A stretch of DNA of 64,000 bases from Aquimarina sp. TRL1 (GTDB lineage: Bacteria > Bacteroidota > Bacteroidia > Flavobacteriales > Flavobacteriaceae). Below are positions 48,201-55,797 of this stretch, in pieces. Numbering within the stretch: the first letter of the stretch is position 1; each line of letters opens with the position of its first letter. The stretch spans positions 1,106,501-1,170,500 of the forward strand of contig NZ_CP053590.1 of NCBI RefSeq assembly GCF_013365535.1, in the 5' to 3' direction. Under the pieces are notes generated by a model. That model was not told the origin of the DNA. It did no database searches and saw only the letters and a list, made by a program, of their open reading frames with translations. A program made the position numbers and the translations under genes.

Positions 48201-48723
48201 CTGTTGGGATATTTCCGGTGAAATTATTTCTATCGAAATATAAGTGCGATAAATTGGGGATCTTTTTTAATGATACTACAGGGAGTGTTCCAGAAAAATT
48301 ATTATTACTTATATGAATTCCTCTTAAACCAGTCATTTGTCCCAGAGTTGTAGGCAATGTTCCCCTTATTTCATTGGAACTAAGGATGAGTTGTGTCAAA
48401 TTAGACAGATTACCAATTGAATTCGGCAATGTCCCGGTTACATTATTTTTAGACAGGCTAAGCTTCGTTACCCGATTGTTACTGACTGTCACTCCATACC
48501 AGGAACTAACCAAAGAGGTAGGATCATTGATTAACCAAGGTTTATTATTCGCTACAGTATTTTTCCAGTTTGCCCCATTTGTACTCGTATAAAAATCTAT
48601 TAAGGCTTGTCGTTCTTCAGGAGAAACTTGTGCAATTAAGGTGCTGCTATTAACTATAAGTAGTAGCAATACCAAAACATATTTTATATGTTTTGATGGT
48701 ATTATATATTTTAGATTTTTCAT
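39262..48723 (-). CDS. Giant LRR-Ig protein with YD-like C-terminus (3153 aa)
   Basis: A signal peptide ends at 'STLIAQ'. Six blocks of 24-residue LRRs follow, each opened by a cap 'QALIDFYTSTNGANWKN...W' and closed by an Ig-like domain with 'YQWYK' (about residues 464, 930, 1366, 1655, 1954 and 2416). The LRRs follow the plant-type rule, e.g. 'LGQLSNLQHLYLNHNQLSG' then 'SIP'. Three short 'WY...GG' Ig-like repeats follow, then a beta-sandwich with 'QLNVYFDDIRMHPFEGNMKT' and a tail 'YATFYEYDQEGGLIRVKKET', a YD-like motif common at the end of RHS-related giants. It should be a surface or secreted binding protein. Confidence 0.93.
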   Translation of the reverse strand: MKNLKYIIPSKHIKYVLVLLLLIVNSSTLIAQVSPEERQALIDFYTSTNGANWKNTVANNKPWLINDPTSLVSSWYGVTVSNNRVTKLSLSKNNVTGTLPNSIGNLSNLTQLILSSNEIRGTLPTTLGQMTGLRGIHISNNNFSGTLPVVSLKKIPNLSHLYFDRNNFTGNIPTELGQLSNLLYINLGNNQFTGGIPVELTQLSKLSSLYLSNNQLTGNIPTEIGQLTNLGNLGLSGNQLTGVIPESIGSLTKLGRVSLDNNLLTGSIPTTISQLVNVRQVNFSSNQLSGVLPSALGQLTALENLFLNDNQLTGSIPAAIGQLTRLKFLGIRNNQLSGSIPVELGQLSNIENIHLHKNQLTGSIPESFGQLVKLKALYLYTNNLSGKIPTSITALPSLTNLGISGNKYVFSDFETDFLTIKTNIASFTYNQQKKADIEETLNVVPGGSIILSSNVFTSPNNTYQWYKGNRAIAGATSKEYTITNAKDTDAGIYKLLVRNTVIDKLFIYRNDITLTVTAQDACGVSAIEKQALLDFYTSTGGASWTNSTTGNRPWSSNTPVCDWFGVTVENGKVTKLSLVNNKLKGPIPASFGDLTNLTFVNLAINQLSGELPVSVGNLTNVHTFTVERNAITGIIPVSIGDMASLRSLNLGSNQLSGTIPPDLQKLTNLTILSLFRNSLTGSIPAELGNLINLEALNLFSNQLTGTIPASIGGLLKLKKLMLYINRLEGPLPPELGNMQVLEELHLERNVITGAIPIELGNLSSLQYANLGNNNLSGSIPKELGNLLNLKGLYLFWNQLEGVLPAEIGNLINLEVLSLTRNRLSGSIPVSIGQLPRLKNVGMGINKFSGNIPSGFSTLASSKILTSFSFENNDFIFSNFEQEFPAYQSNLTTFSFQPQAKVDLTETQSVIVNNTIVLTSQELTSTNNSYQWYKDGVLIPGATSKELVIANAKETDAGVYHFTASNTIITGLTLTRNPITLTVNPVGSCVVSEAEKQALIDLYNTTNGTNWTHRTNWLTNAPVCDWYGVTVTNGKVTELTLISNNLVGEIPSSIRGLTHLIKLDLGTNQLTGTIPSTINQLRNLEFLSLNQNDLYGEIPISIADINTLRSLYLGHNKLTGTIPDLIAQLKELRYLHLQGNKLTGTIPAVLSTLSNLTDLNLYSNELTGAIPSELGQLNNLKTLHLDNNQLTGEIPVSFGGLSSLVDLNLYNNILTGSIPAELGQLSALQSLYVYNNQLSGDIPAELGQLVQLKALDIHGNQLSGKLPESFMQLSSLESLWVHDNQFSGTVPAAITTLPNLRLFNMSGNQFVFSDIESEFTAYTLMLGSGFVYIPQAKVDEEETLPVIAGEKIVLGTQELSSINNQYQWYKNNVAIPGATNATLEIAAVSSGDAGIYHFTATNTIVHDLILERHPIEVTISSDPCSVSAREKQALIDFYNLTGGNAWTNTTNWLTDTPVCNWYGVTVEKGKVTGVNLAVNNLTGNIPDVISNLTYLRQLDISGNQLTGELPVTLRKLIYIEQLLLNTNALTGNLFPEIGQLTKLKTLRVANNQLTGEIPLTFNQLIGIEIIDLSNNMLSGGIPSGMNQLLGLQNIDISGNQYIFSGLEPEFVALQAQLGAGFIYAPQAKVDEAFTRSVAIGETITLTTNTLTSIHNSYQWYKDDVIIAGATTKEYVIPTATASDAGLYHFTATNSIVTGLTLTRYPIQVEVGTSSCEISAEERQALIDFYQATNGANWANTIANDKPWKINDPTSKVCDWYGVTVRNGRVSGIRLENNQVIGTFPPSIFKLKALEEIWLMSNQLSGILPDEIINLRELQVLNLNNNNLEGDIVADIGTLPNLKRLFLSNNNFTGNIPSTLGQVTNLEILGLDSNQLSGILPAGLEQLVNLTGVTIFDNQFIFSGIEPEFDRLKTKLGTGFIYAPQAKVDDVVSKTAVTGIRLILTSDVLSSPNNKYQWYKDNVAIPGATAKELVINSVSASDAGVYHFEATNTVVTGLTLLRNPITISVEPADSCGVSPEEKQALIDFYQATNGINWTNRTHWLSPTVPVCDWYGVTVINGKIIELSLPKNNVSGTIPAAISGLQHLTRLRLDDNKLSGNIPTAIGELSNLQEIQFSWNHLTGEIPSVLGGLMNLRVLEAMGNQLTGEIPSALGTLTNLERLSLYRNLLRGTIPVEFGNLSKLKYLSLSDNQLSGSIPVTLGNLMQLRELSLFRNQLSETIPTQLGQLSNLQHLYLNHNQLSGSIPNTFGNLTNLQFLWLSDNQLSHTIPGTLGSLRKLQDFKANNNLLSGIIPQELGNVISLKYLELANNQLSGPIPSSFGSLTHLQQLYLSNNQLSGRVPPALSQLASLKHLMIDSNKFVFWNVEPEFTAYQTKLTSFLYIPQAKVDKREYHSIYIGKDITFSSEALISANNSYQWYKNGVAIAGATNKDLIITNATAADAGDYYFTATNSIVTDLILTRHTITLAVIVPNWDTVQSFCSSEKTPTVSDLVSPIVNTPVVSWYTTQTGGVALPGTTLLDPVVYWAEGNTANPRVGVKVNLNEGAPGNEETEGYQEFSIISNSKIKDLQITGTSIAWYSTPTGGTPLDVNALLEDGKSYYAQQGTASCRFEVVVAIKVQDPEGDGWQYFCKSVNATVADLSARYTLLPNHTLLWYKGATGAETYALTEGLTDGGIYYAVQRDPLQNESARRKVVVSIFDVPPPVVTNTRQTFYTNETATVSDLIAVGNNIIWYDAAFGGTAYNPTEHLVHGQTYYAAQTTINCNPEDIGCCVSSFREAVTVSILDEVPPSLIGCERFRPQPGAHYVISAWVREDGLKAIDPVTKNFSEVSDVFVKLLNHLKDKVIEGSHIPQKYIPNPESREFDVLIPFIKNAVDKNLTVYDFTYVKGSQHEDNLGRPIGPVRTIGFKFSLTPGNEQYPQFLYRTPLIRRYADEEHRYPLRHNPTLVLNFTDASVCGTNFCMTSSFKIDGGDLSYNRTNIVDRGIVSSAIVPSITTYTYIPDPAYQVMDYANSLLRLRYRNQDGVDIVPPDNAAIEFMPKGAIVDGWQRITADFTIPVDAVNMQIHLESRIQGNSTEQLNVYFDDIRMHPFEGNMKTFVYDPITQRLKSELDENNYATFYEYDQEGGLIRVKKETERGVFTIQETRSGNIKRNH
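41600..48650. repeat. Long-range internal repeats of the LRR-Ig gene
   Basis: The coding DNA repeats at two scales: about 72 bases per LRR (24 residues), and 0.9 to 1.4 kb per LRR-plus-Ig module, six modules in all. 'TATACCA' with 'TGATA' (the YQWYK codons in reverse) occurs six times. Unequal recombination between modules could change block number. Confidence 0.85.
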
Positions 48724-48771
48724 TTCTCTAAATAGATTTAGATGATTTTTTATATCTGTGTCAATTAAATA

Positions 48772-51700
48772 TTAATGTTTGATTTGGTCAATATCTCCCC
48801 ACTCTGGTTCCCCACATTCTTTTATTCTTTCTCCTTCCGATCTCAAATTAAACGAAGCTCCGTGTAGAGGACTTCCTGTGTGTTTATTAAGAATCATAAA
48901 TTCCATTTCCCAGGTATTATTTCCTTCTCCTGATCCTCCTCGAACCACATCAAAGTCAAGGTCTATGTATTTTTTCCCTGTAACATCTAATACAATATCA
49001 TTAAACATAAAACGCTCTCCTTCTTTTCCTCTAACATCATCATGATTAAAAACTACTTTGTCATTTATACTCAGTGCCATTTGTCTATAATTCGTCCGAT
49101 GGAAAACAATTCCATATTGTATTGTGTCATTTGGGTTCCCATGTATGGTAAACTCAGCACTTCTACCTACACATTCTTTTCTACTACCCGCCAAATACAA
49201 CACTTCATTTGTAGTATATCTTCCTGTAATTTGAGGAACAGCATCATCATCGCATATATCTCCAATTCCGTCTCCATCATAGTCACTAAGGTTTGTTCCC
49301 GGGGTATACGGACAATTATCTTCTTCTATGATTCCATCCCCATCATAATCTTCATCTTTTGGTGTTTCTCCTATTAAGTGACGTTCCAAAGTTGCTTTGT
49401 CATTGGCAGGAATCAGAATACTATTGCTACCCGTATGTGCTACCTGATCGGTAATACGAATCCCTTCAAAACCATCTTTATCTACAGAGTGTTTGAAATT
49501 AAAATGCGCACTATCTACATTCATAAATGCATATTCTTCGAACCCATCCATTCCCATATCACTATATCTACTATTAGAGCCTACAGCTGTAGGTAATGTG
49601 TAATTGTAACCATATTGAGCAGCAGAGTATCTTCCTAAAGCATCTTGATTTTCTAATTCTGCCCCAAAAGGACTGTATTGAGTAACTTCACTAGCAAAGG
49701 TCCAGTCTGTATCTGCTGTTGTAGCTTTCTGCCATCCATTTTGCGTCGGACTGTAATAAGGTGTAAACTTCTTAAAATATCCTTCTCTACGTGTGTGTAC
49801 TCTAGTAGGGACTCCTTCATTCACATTAGTACGCTCTGTTAAATAGGCATACGATTTTTTAGCTCTCCATTCGCCTTTGGCATTGTATACATACGGGTTA
49901 AAAGGGTTTTCGAATGGGTAATCTTCTTGAGAGATATCTGTTAACTTTCCTCCACTTAAAGGTTCGGGAGCAAACTCTAAATTACTCTCACATTGGCAAT
50001 TCCAAAAATCATTATACGCAACTGCACTTGCATTTATAATCCTAGGGTTATTAGCCAATGGAGTCTGCTGTCCTAAGGAAAATGTAGCAGCATCTATTTT
50101 TGTAACATGGTTTCCATCACTCTTCAAAATTGGATTCTTCATCATTGTAATAGCTGCCATATTTGCCATTTGCTGATTTCTATACCCTGATCTTATAATT
50201 TTAAATTTGATCGTATCGTTAATTTCTGCTCCGTTAGAAACATTAATTACTACTCCATTACGCTTCATGAGCATCACTCCATCTCCGGCAGGGTTAAACC
50301 CAACAACCCATAGACGTTCATTTAATTTTGCTCTTCCATAGGTAGCAATCATTTCATCTCCTAAAGTAAAATATCTGTTAGCCTCTGGCATCGTAAAGAA
50401 GTTTCCTGATTTTTGTAGTGTCCCTGTTAATCCAATATTACGGGATGCTTGCCCCATATTGTCATAGCTCCAATAAGCAGGAAAATTAAAATTGTAGTAT
50501 TCATCATCAAATTCATTAATGGTACGAGTCAATAATACTTGTCCCGTCTCCGCATCCCAGGCTTCATTGATAGTTGAAACTTTCGCCCCCAAATCTGTCG
50601 CTATTTTTTCTTTTAGTATGGCAGTCGTATGAATTACTTTTGTCGTTGTTGTAGAATATGCTACATTTTCAAGTTCCGTTCGAGAGGGTACTATTGTCGG
50701 AATAGGTATTACTACTATCCCAAATACCAAGGCAACAACATTGGCTTTGACGCCTTCTGTTTTAGAATTCGAATAACTTTCTCTAAAATCCGTAACTACG
50801 TCATAATCCACTCCTATTTGCTGGTCTTTACGTACCGTACCATCCTTATTTATTACTACAACTTTATTTTTTAATCGTGTTTCATCCCCTTCTTTGGTAC
50901 TGTATTTATACGTCACAGACGACACTGGTTTCTCCTGTCCTTCTCCATATACTTTTTGGGATTTCATTTTCCCATTCATATCATTGGTATGTATTACAAA
51001 CCCTTGTGACAAGGCATATTCGTTCCTGGATTTTACTTCTCCTCCAAAAAGCCCTTTAAGCATATTCTCTAAAAACTGATTCTGATTCGTCGCATAATTA
51101 TTAGGATGATCTATATCAGTATAATCCACTTGAGTCGGATAATCCTTAGAAGTAAAAAACTCTGATACAACTTTTCCTGTAGCATGTTTGGTAATCCCTT
51201 CTCTTGCAAGATTAAGAACGGTTACCTTGCTATAGGTAACATTGGCTGATGGGAAAAAAGATTCACCGAATGGTTTCTCTACATAATTAACTTCTCGAGG
51301 AGCAATCAAACGCTCGGAGTTATTATAAAATGGTTCTACCAATGGGTTTTCTTTACTCTGATTTGGCTCATAAGTAGCAACTCCGCTAGAACTACCATCT
51401 TCTAATGTATATTGATAGGTTTGCCCATATTCTTTGAGGTATTTGGTATTTGTATCAGGAATTGTAGCATCCACCATCTTATTCCATTGATCTTTCATCA
51501 CTAATTTTTTAACTCTGGCACCTCCTCCCAACTTATAATTTTTAGGGGTTGATAATCGGATCCATGATTTTTCTGGAATAAATCGCTGTGCACATAAAAT
51601 GCTGTTACTTCTCAACTTTCCATTGGGTCCTGTAAGGATATCAACATTAGCCTTAAAGCTACTCAGTACTTTTTTTGCTATTGACTGTATATTTTCAGTT

Positions 51701-54700
51701 CTATAATTAGCATTTAACCCATATATCAGGCTATTAAGGTATTTCCTTCCAAAGTACCATCCGGCTTTAGTAATCGGATTTACTTTTTTTGTTCCAGCAA
51801 TCCCTCCTTCTAAATCTGTCATCTTCATAGGGATAGATGCATATACCTTCCCATCTTGTGTTTTAAACACTTTAATGGGTTTGTTTTTTGATATTTCGAA
51901 ATACCCTGTTACATAATCATAATCTGCGCTTGCAGTATTTTTTGCTCCTTTCTTAGTCATATTCATTAAAAACCTAAAATAGATCGGTTTATCTCCTATT
52001 CCCTGTAAGTATTTTGATCGAAAAGCAGCTTCTGTTGTAATGGTTTCATCAGATGGTAATTGAACATATAAATAATCCGCATCCCCATCAAAAACATTCA
52101 GTGCATTTGACTTATAGAGTTTTTGATTTTCCCTGGGATTCCCGGGAATCTCTCTCTCTCCTGCTCCAATCACCTTGAACATTTGCATCGCTTTTCGGTC
52201 TTGTACATATTGATAATCATCACTCTCATATGTGAGTTCTACTTTCCCCCCGGAAGGAAGGTTAACGGATGTCAACGACCAGGCTGCAGCATAAGAGTCT
52301 TCTATAGTTTTATCATTCTGGGCTACGTAAGGAAATTCTGGAGTCGTTAATGAATCTGGCGTATTACAGGTATTTGGTTTGTAGCTGCCCCAAATATTAT
52401 ATGATTTTAAATTATAGTTAGGGTTGCTTCCTTCATAGTTAAACTCATAAGGAGTATATTTCCCCATGTTAGAGTTTCTATAAGTAAAGTAGACCTTTTT
52501 TAAGGTCAATTTTCCTCCCTGATTGTTTAATTCATTGGCACTGGCTGCCCCTCTTAGGTTATTTTCTATTCCCTTACATTGAGAGTAATCATATATAAAA
52601 TGAGCTGTTTTTATAGTGCTAATTGGCAAATCATTTGTAGGATCATTATCTAGTATGTTTGCTTTCAGGGCTTCTGGTTTGGAATATAATCTGATTTTAT
52701 CGATTTTATACATTTGTTGTCCGGATGAAAGCGCTCCTCCATTTTCTCCTGCTGCACCCCGACCATCTTTACGAGGGGAAAGGTCAAATAATGCCACATG
52801 CGTTTTAGTTACAATCCTATCTAAGTATTTAATTTCTTTCTCTCCATAGATATAACTTCCCTTTTGGTCATATCTATCGGTATTTAATCCCTCATTATAA
52901 GATGCCTGCCTTGGTGTTTTACTGTATGGTACTCTCCAATTATAAATACCTCCTCTATTTTTATAAATAAAATTAGTATACGCTCCTAAGTCATCATCTG
53001 TTGGTCCATCTCCTTCTAGGTCTTCATAATCTGATGATAATACTGTAGATAACAAATAGCTATGTGCATATGCCGGAGTTTCTACAGCATCATAAAAATG
53101 ATCAATCCCACTTTTATTGTTTATGGAATTTTCTCCACTTAGATATGTTACTACACCTTCTGCACAGTTATAAGAGCTGCTATTGGTAGCAAAAGTGACT
53201 TCTCTTTTTCTTGTATTATAAGCTGTTTCTCCAAAAACATAGGTAGCCCCATCTGCTTTTTGTATTCTTATTTCTGCGGTATGATGAGGTGCCGCCTTCG
53301 GGTTAATCCGGCTATTCGCGTAGGTTTCATTATAAAACTTGGCAAGTTCATTTACTTTTATCTTTTGTACGTTTTGATTTCGTACATCTCTTTTACTTCT
53401 TTTGAACTTAGTATTAAATCCGGGTAAACTTCGGTAGGTAGGTTTTTTGTTTGCATCATACTCTTTGATTCTAAAGTTATTATTAGCATATTTATTAAAA
53501 CTGCTTTTACTCCCTCCAATTTCTAATGCTATAGGAGCATATTCTCCTAAACCCTTAAACATTTGCTGATCATGATCTACCCTTGGCTCCCCTATATACT
53601 TAAAATATACAGGTTCATAATCTATTTTCTCATCAGAAGATCTGGTATTTTCTCTTTCTTGTTTGAAATGCTGTAATGCTTTCGTTTTCCAGATTCCGGT
53701 TCTACTAACAGAAGGGGCATTTGTAAAATTGGCTCCAAAATGGTATCCAGTTCCCGGTTCTATTTCTACTCCCAGACTAAGACTAGAACTCTCATCTTCT
53801 ACCAGATCGTCATTAATCTGCCCTACTTGGCTACGAAAAGGGCGAAACATCCCCCCAACTCCCTGTCCTTGTACGGAGTATAGATCATACGTATAATTAG
53901 CTACAGGAAGCATCAGTGTTGTTTTACTGATGATATTGTCTTTTTCCCTGTTATAATCCTTTATATCATCTGGAGTAGCATAGCCTGTAAATTCATATCC
54001 ATACGCTTTTTCTTTTTTTATGGTTTCTTTTACTTTTTGTACAGCTCCCATTGCTGAAACTTCTCCTTCTACATCAGCTCCAAAAATATCTCCTCCAAGG
54101 GATACTGCTACCGTACCATTATTATTGATGAATGCGGTTCTCTTTCGGGGAGTCATTGCAATATTGTTAAATGAAATAGAGCCACTCCCCTGCCCTACCA
54201 AAGCAGTTTGAGATTTTACCCCTTTTACACTATTATATTTTTTATTACTTGCATCCTTTATTCCTGTTAGTCCTAATGAACTGGAAACATTAAAATTTGA
54301 TAATCCCCGATTAGAGTTATAAGATATCCCTGCATTAAGGGAACCTGTTACTCCCATATTCCCTGTTTTACCTAATAATGCACTGGCTCCAACTTTAGGA
54401 GACACAGAAATTCCTTCTGTTGCTGAGGTCTCTACATCCATCCCTACCGTAACAACATCTGCCAGGTTAAAAGAAATTCCATATGAAGGAGCAAATGATA
54501 TTCCTGTATAGTTGTTATACTTTAAGTTTACTCCTAAAGATGCATTTCCTCCAACACCTCCTGTAAGTTTATTAACTTCATCTACTGTTTCATACCCAAA
54601 AAGCTGAAAATCTACTTCTGCTCTTACCCCTACAGTTACATTAGGCTTCATAGAACTTTCATATATCATCTCATCTCCTTTGAAATCATCTGGAAGTCCT

Positions 54701-55029
54701 CGTACCTGTCGATTAATTTGCCCTACATTGAGGTTCCATCCTAATCCTACCCAAGAAGCTTCCTGATCCATTGTTATCCCCGAGTCATAGGCTAAGTTTA
54801 ACGGATATCCCCCTACATCCATTACAGGAATATTATAATTAAAGTTTCCTGAGGATAGGTTTACCATATCACTGGTACCTATTGGTGTAAAAGCTGTAAA
54901 TTCGGGTTGAGAGGGTCCCCCCGTAAGTGCGAATAAATTAGATGGCTGAATGGTACTGATAAACAATTGTATTGAGAGATAACTAGCTAGTACCTTTGAA
55001 AATTTACTAGTCCGTATGGAGTGAATCAT
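48772..55029 (-). CDS. Giant SpvB/RHS-like N-terminal protein (2085 aa)
   Basis: The protein begins with a hydrophobic leader ending near 'QPSNLFAL', then the head 'PSQPEFTAFTPIGTSDMVNL' and 'SSGNFNYNIPVMDVGGYPLN', which I know from the N-termini of very large Bacteroidota RHS/SpvB-like proteins. The following 1800 residues are beta-rich and contain no YD cage. Near the end (about 1885-1915) a thrombospondin type 3-like calcium motif is visible: 'DYDGDGIIEEDNCPYTPG' then 'LSDYDGDGIGDICDD'. It is the first gene of the giant operon, followed 49 bases later by the LRR protein. I infer an exported partner or outer shell of the complex. No T9SS C-terminal domain is seen. Confidence 0.85.
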   Translation of the reverse strand: MIHSIRTSKFSKVLASYLSIQLFISTIQPSNLFALTGGPSQPEFTAFTPIGTSDMVNLSSGNFNYNIPVMDVGGYPLNLAYDSGITMDQEASWVGLGWNLNVGQINRQVRGLPDDFKGDEMIYESSMKPNVTVGVRAEVDFQLFGYETVDEVNKLTGGVGGNASLGVNLKYNNYTGISFAPSYGISFNLADVVTVGMDVETSATEGISVSPKVGASALLGKTGNMGVTGSLNAGISYNSNRGLSNFNVSSSLGLTGIKDASNKKYNSVKGVKSQTALVGQGSGSISFNNIAMTPRKRTAFINNNGTVAVSLGGDIFGADVEGEVSAMGAVQKVKETIKKEKAYGYEFTGYATPDDIKDYNREKDNIISKTTLMLPVANYTYDLYSVQGQGVGGMFRPFRSQVGQINDDLVEDESSSLSLGVEIEPGTGYHFGANFTNAPSVSRTGIWKTKALQHFKQERENTRSSDEKIDYEPVYFKYIGEPRVDHDQQMFKGLGEYAPIALEIGGSKSSFNKYANNNFRIKEYDANKKPTYRSLPGFNTKFKRSKRDVRNQNVQKIKVNELAKFYNETYANSRINPKAAPHHTAEIRIQKADGATYVFGETAYNTRKREVTFATNSSSYNCAEGVVTYLSGENSINNKSGIDHFYDAVETPAYAHSYLLSTVLSSDYEDLEGDGPTDDDLGAYTNFIYKNRGGIYNWRVPYSKTPRQASYNEGLNTDRYDQKGSYIYGEKEIKYLDRIVTKTHVALFDLSPRKDGRGAAGENGGALSSGQQMYKIDKIRLYSKPEALKANILDNDPTNDLPISTIKTAHFIYDYSQCKGIENNLRGAASANELNNQGGKLTLKKVYFTYRNSNMGKYTPYEFNYEGSNPNYNLKSYNIWGSYKPNTCNTPDSLTTPEFPYVAQNDKTIEDSYAAAWSLTSVNLPSGGKVELTYESDDYQYVQDRKAMQMFKVIGAGEREIPGNPRENQKLYKSNALNVFDGDADYLYVQLPSDETITTEAAFRSKYLQGIGDKPIYFRFLMNMTKKGAKNTASADYDYVTGYFEISKNKPIKVFKTQDGKVYASIPMKMTDLEGGIAGTKKVNPITKAGWYFGRKYLNSLIYGLNANYRTENIQSIAKKVLSSFKANVDILTGPNGKLRSNSILCAQRFIPEKSWIRLSTPKNYKLGGGARVKKLVMKDQWNKMVDATIPDTNTKYLKEYGQTYQYTLEDGSSSGVATYEPNQSKENPLVEPFYNNSERLIAPREVNYVEKPFGESFFPSANVTYSKVTVLNLAREGITKHATGKVVSEFFTSKDYPTQVDYTDIDHPNNYATNQNQFLENMLKGLFGGEVKSRNEYALSQGFVIHTNDMNGKMKSQKVYGEGQEKPVSSVTYKYSTKEGDETRLKNKVVVINKDGTVRKDQQIGVDYDVVTDFRESYSNSKTEGVKANVVALVFGIVVIPIPTIVPSRTELENVAYSTTTTKVIHTTAILKEKIATDLGAKVSTINEAWDAETGQVLLTRTINEFDDEYYNFNFPAYWSYDNMGQASRNIGLTGTLQKSGNFFTMPEANRYFTLGDEMIATYGRAKLNERLWVVGFNPAGDGVMLMKRNGVVINVSNGAEINDTIKFKIIRSGYRNQQMANMAAITMMKNPILKSDGNHVTKIDAATFSLGQQTPLANNPRIINASAVAYNDFWNCQCESNLEFAPEPLSGGKLTDISQEDYPFENPFNPYVYNAKGEWRAKKSYAYLTERTNVNEGVPTRVHTRREGYFKKFTPYYSPTQNGWQKATTADTDWTFASEVTQYSPFGAELENQDALGRYSAAQYGYNYTLPTAVGSNSRYSDMGMDGFEEYAFMNVDSAHFNFKHSVDKDGFEGIRITDQVAHTGSNSILIPANDKATLERHLIGETPKDEDYDGDGIIEEDNCPYTPGTNLSDYDGDGIGDICDDDAVPQITGRYTTNEVLYLAGSRKECVGRSAEFTIHGNPNDTIQYGIVFHRTNYRQMALSINDKVVFNHDDVRGKEGERFMFNDIVLDVTGKKYIDLDFDVVRGGSGEGNNTWEMEFMILNKHTGSPLHGASFNLRSEGERIKECGEPEWGDIDQIKH

Positions 55030-55209
55030 AGTGGGTCGTTATAATTTTAGTTACGTATAATTTTGCCTTCAGAGAATATGTGTTCGGCACTGAACTATAA
55101 AACAACTGTCTAGCTCGAATGCATCATAAACTGATTCTCTATTGTGTGATTTTGCAATGATTAATTGCTTTTTTGCCTTCTATATCTCGTTCGATATTAT
55201 CTAGCGTAT

Positions 55210-55217
55210 CAAAGGTA
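55210..55217 (-). promoter_or_regulatory. Candidate -7 box (TACCTTTG) of the giant operon
   Basis: TACCTTTG on the minus strand matches TAnnTTTG. It would start a transcript about 175 bases before the SpvB-like gene. No good -33 TTTG is seen, so this is only a candidate. Confidence 0.35.
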
Positions 55218-55258
55218 GTATCCGTATAAAATTAGCCTCTATTTTTTACTTTTTTTTC

Positions 55259-55272
55259 CTGTCTTTGCAGTA
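55259..55272 (+). promoter_or_regulatory. Candidate promoter element TGTCTTTGCAGTA upstream of gwsA
   Basis: The TnnTTTGC part resembles a flavobacterial -7 box. The same 14-mer CTGTCTTTGCAGTA, with T-runs before it, recurs at 26090-26103. If used it leaves a leader of about 270 bases containing the 55326 hairpin. Confidence 0.3.
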
Positions 55273-55325
55273 AAAAGTTTCTCTAAAAAAAACAAAAATC
55301 AATGCGAAAGCCTATAAACAATGGA

Positions 55326-55352
55326 GTTTTCAAACTTTTCAATTTTGAAAAC
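55326..55352. promoter_or_regulatory. Leader hairpin GTTTTCAAA-N9-TTTGAAAAC
   Basis: Perfect 9-base arms enclose a 9-base loop within the gws leader. No U-run follows, so it is more likely a protein-binding or RNA structural element than a terminator. Confidence 0.4.
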
Positions 55353-55547
55353 AAAATGCTCGTTTTTTTTATACTCCTCCATAAAAACTTTCCTAAAAAT
55401 GACAAGAATTATTCTCTATATAGAAAAAGTAGTATCCCGAAACGGGTAATGAATTTTAATCAGATGCACTAGAGTATAGATCGGTCTAAATAGGAGGAAG
55501 CTAAAAATCCAATAAAAAAAGAGTAAGCAAAACAAATTATTAAAATT

Positions 55548-55742
55548 ATGAGCACTAAAAAAATGCAATCGTTAAAAAACTTTGAAGTATCTAAAAAACA
55601 AATGGAAAGCACAACTGGGGGTCTCTATTATGGTTGGGGAATAACACTATGGCAAATAGATGAAGGTACTGGTAGTGGAGATGTTGGTACTTATGTAGAT
55701 GGTATGAGAGAAGGGACAGATGCGTATGAGGATCATAACTAA
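55548..55742 (+). CDS. gwsA: Grasp-with-spasm RiPP precursor peptide
   Basis: This 64-residue peptide has an N-terminal leader ending in a double glycine, 'LKNFEVSKKQMESTTGG', as in Bacteroidota GG-leader precursors. The core after GG begins LYYGWGITLWQIDEG and ends with a run rich in Thr/Ser and Asp/Glu: 'GTGSGDVGTYVDGMREGTDA' followed by YEDHN. Thr/Ser hydroxyls and Asp/Glu carboxyls are the side chains that ATP-grasp ligases join in omega-ester graspetides. The ATP-grasp gene starts 55 bases downstream. No leader peptidase or peptidase-type ABC exporter is in the window, so cleavage must occur elsewhere. Confidence 0.85.
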   Translation: MSTKKMQSLKNFEVSKKQMESTTGGLYYGWGITLWQIDEGTGSGDVGTYVDGMREGTDAYEDHN

Positions 55743-55797
55743 TTAAAACTTACCCACTCAATTTATATCTGTTGAGTGGGTATAATAATATGTATTT

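Larger units (their letters stand above)
55030..55547. other. Divergent control region of giant operon and gws operon
   Basis: No gene is visible in 518 bases. The stretch holds a candidate minus promoter box (55210-55217), a TGTCTTTGCAGTA element (55260-55272) facing the gws genes, a 27-base hairpin (55326-55352), a small CCCG-AAA-CGGG stem (55436-55446) and a polypurine TAGGAGGAAG at about 55491, well upstream of the gwsA start. Confidence 0.6.

Noticed and set aside
39262-48723. T9SS C-terminal sorting domain on the giant proteins
   Set aside because: None of the C-termini shows the usual PNP-containing beta-sandwich end; the LRR protein ends in a YD-like tail.
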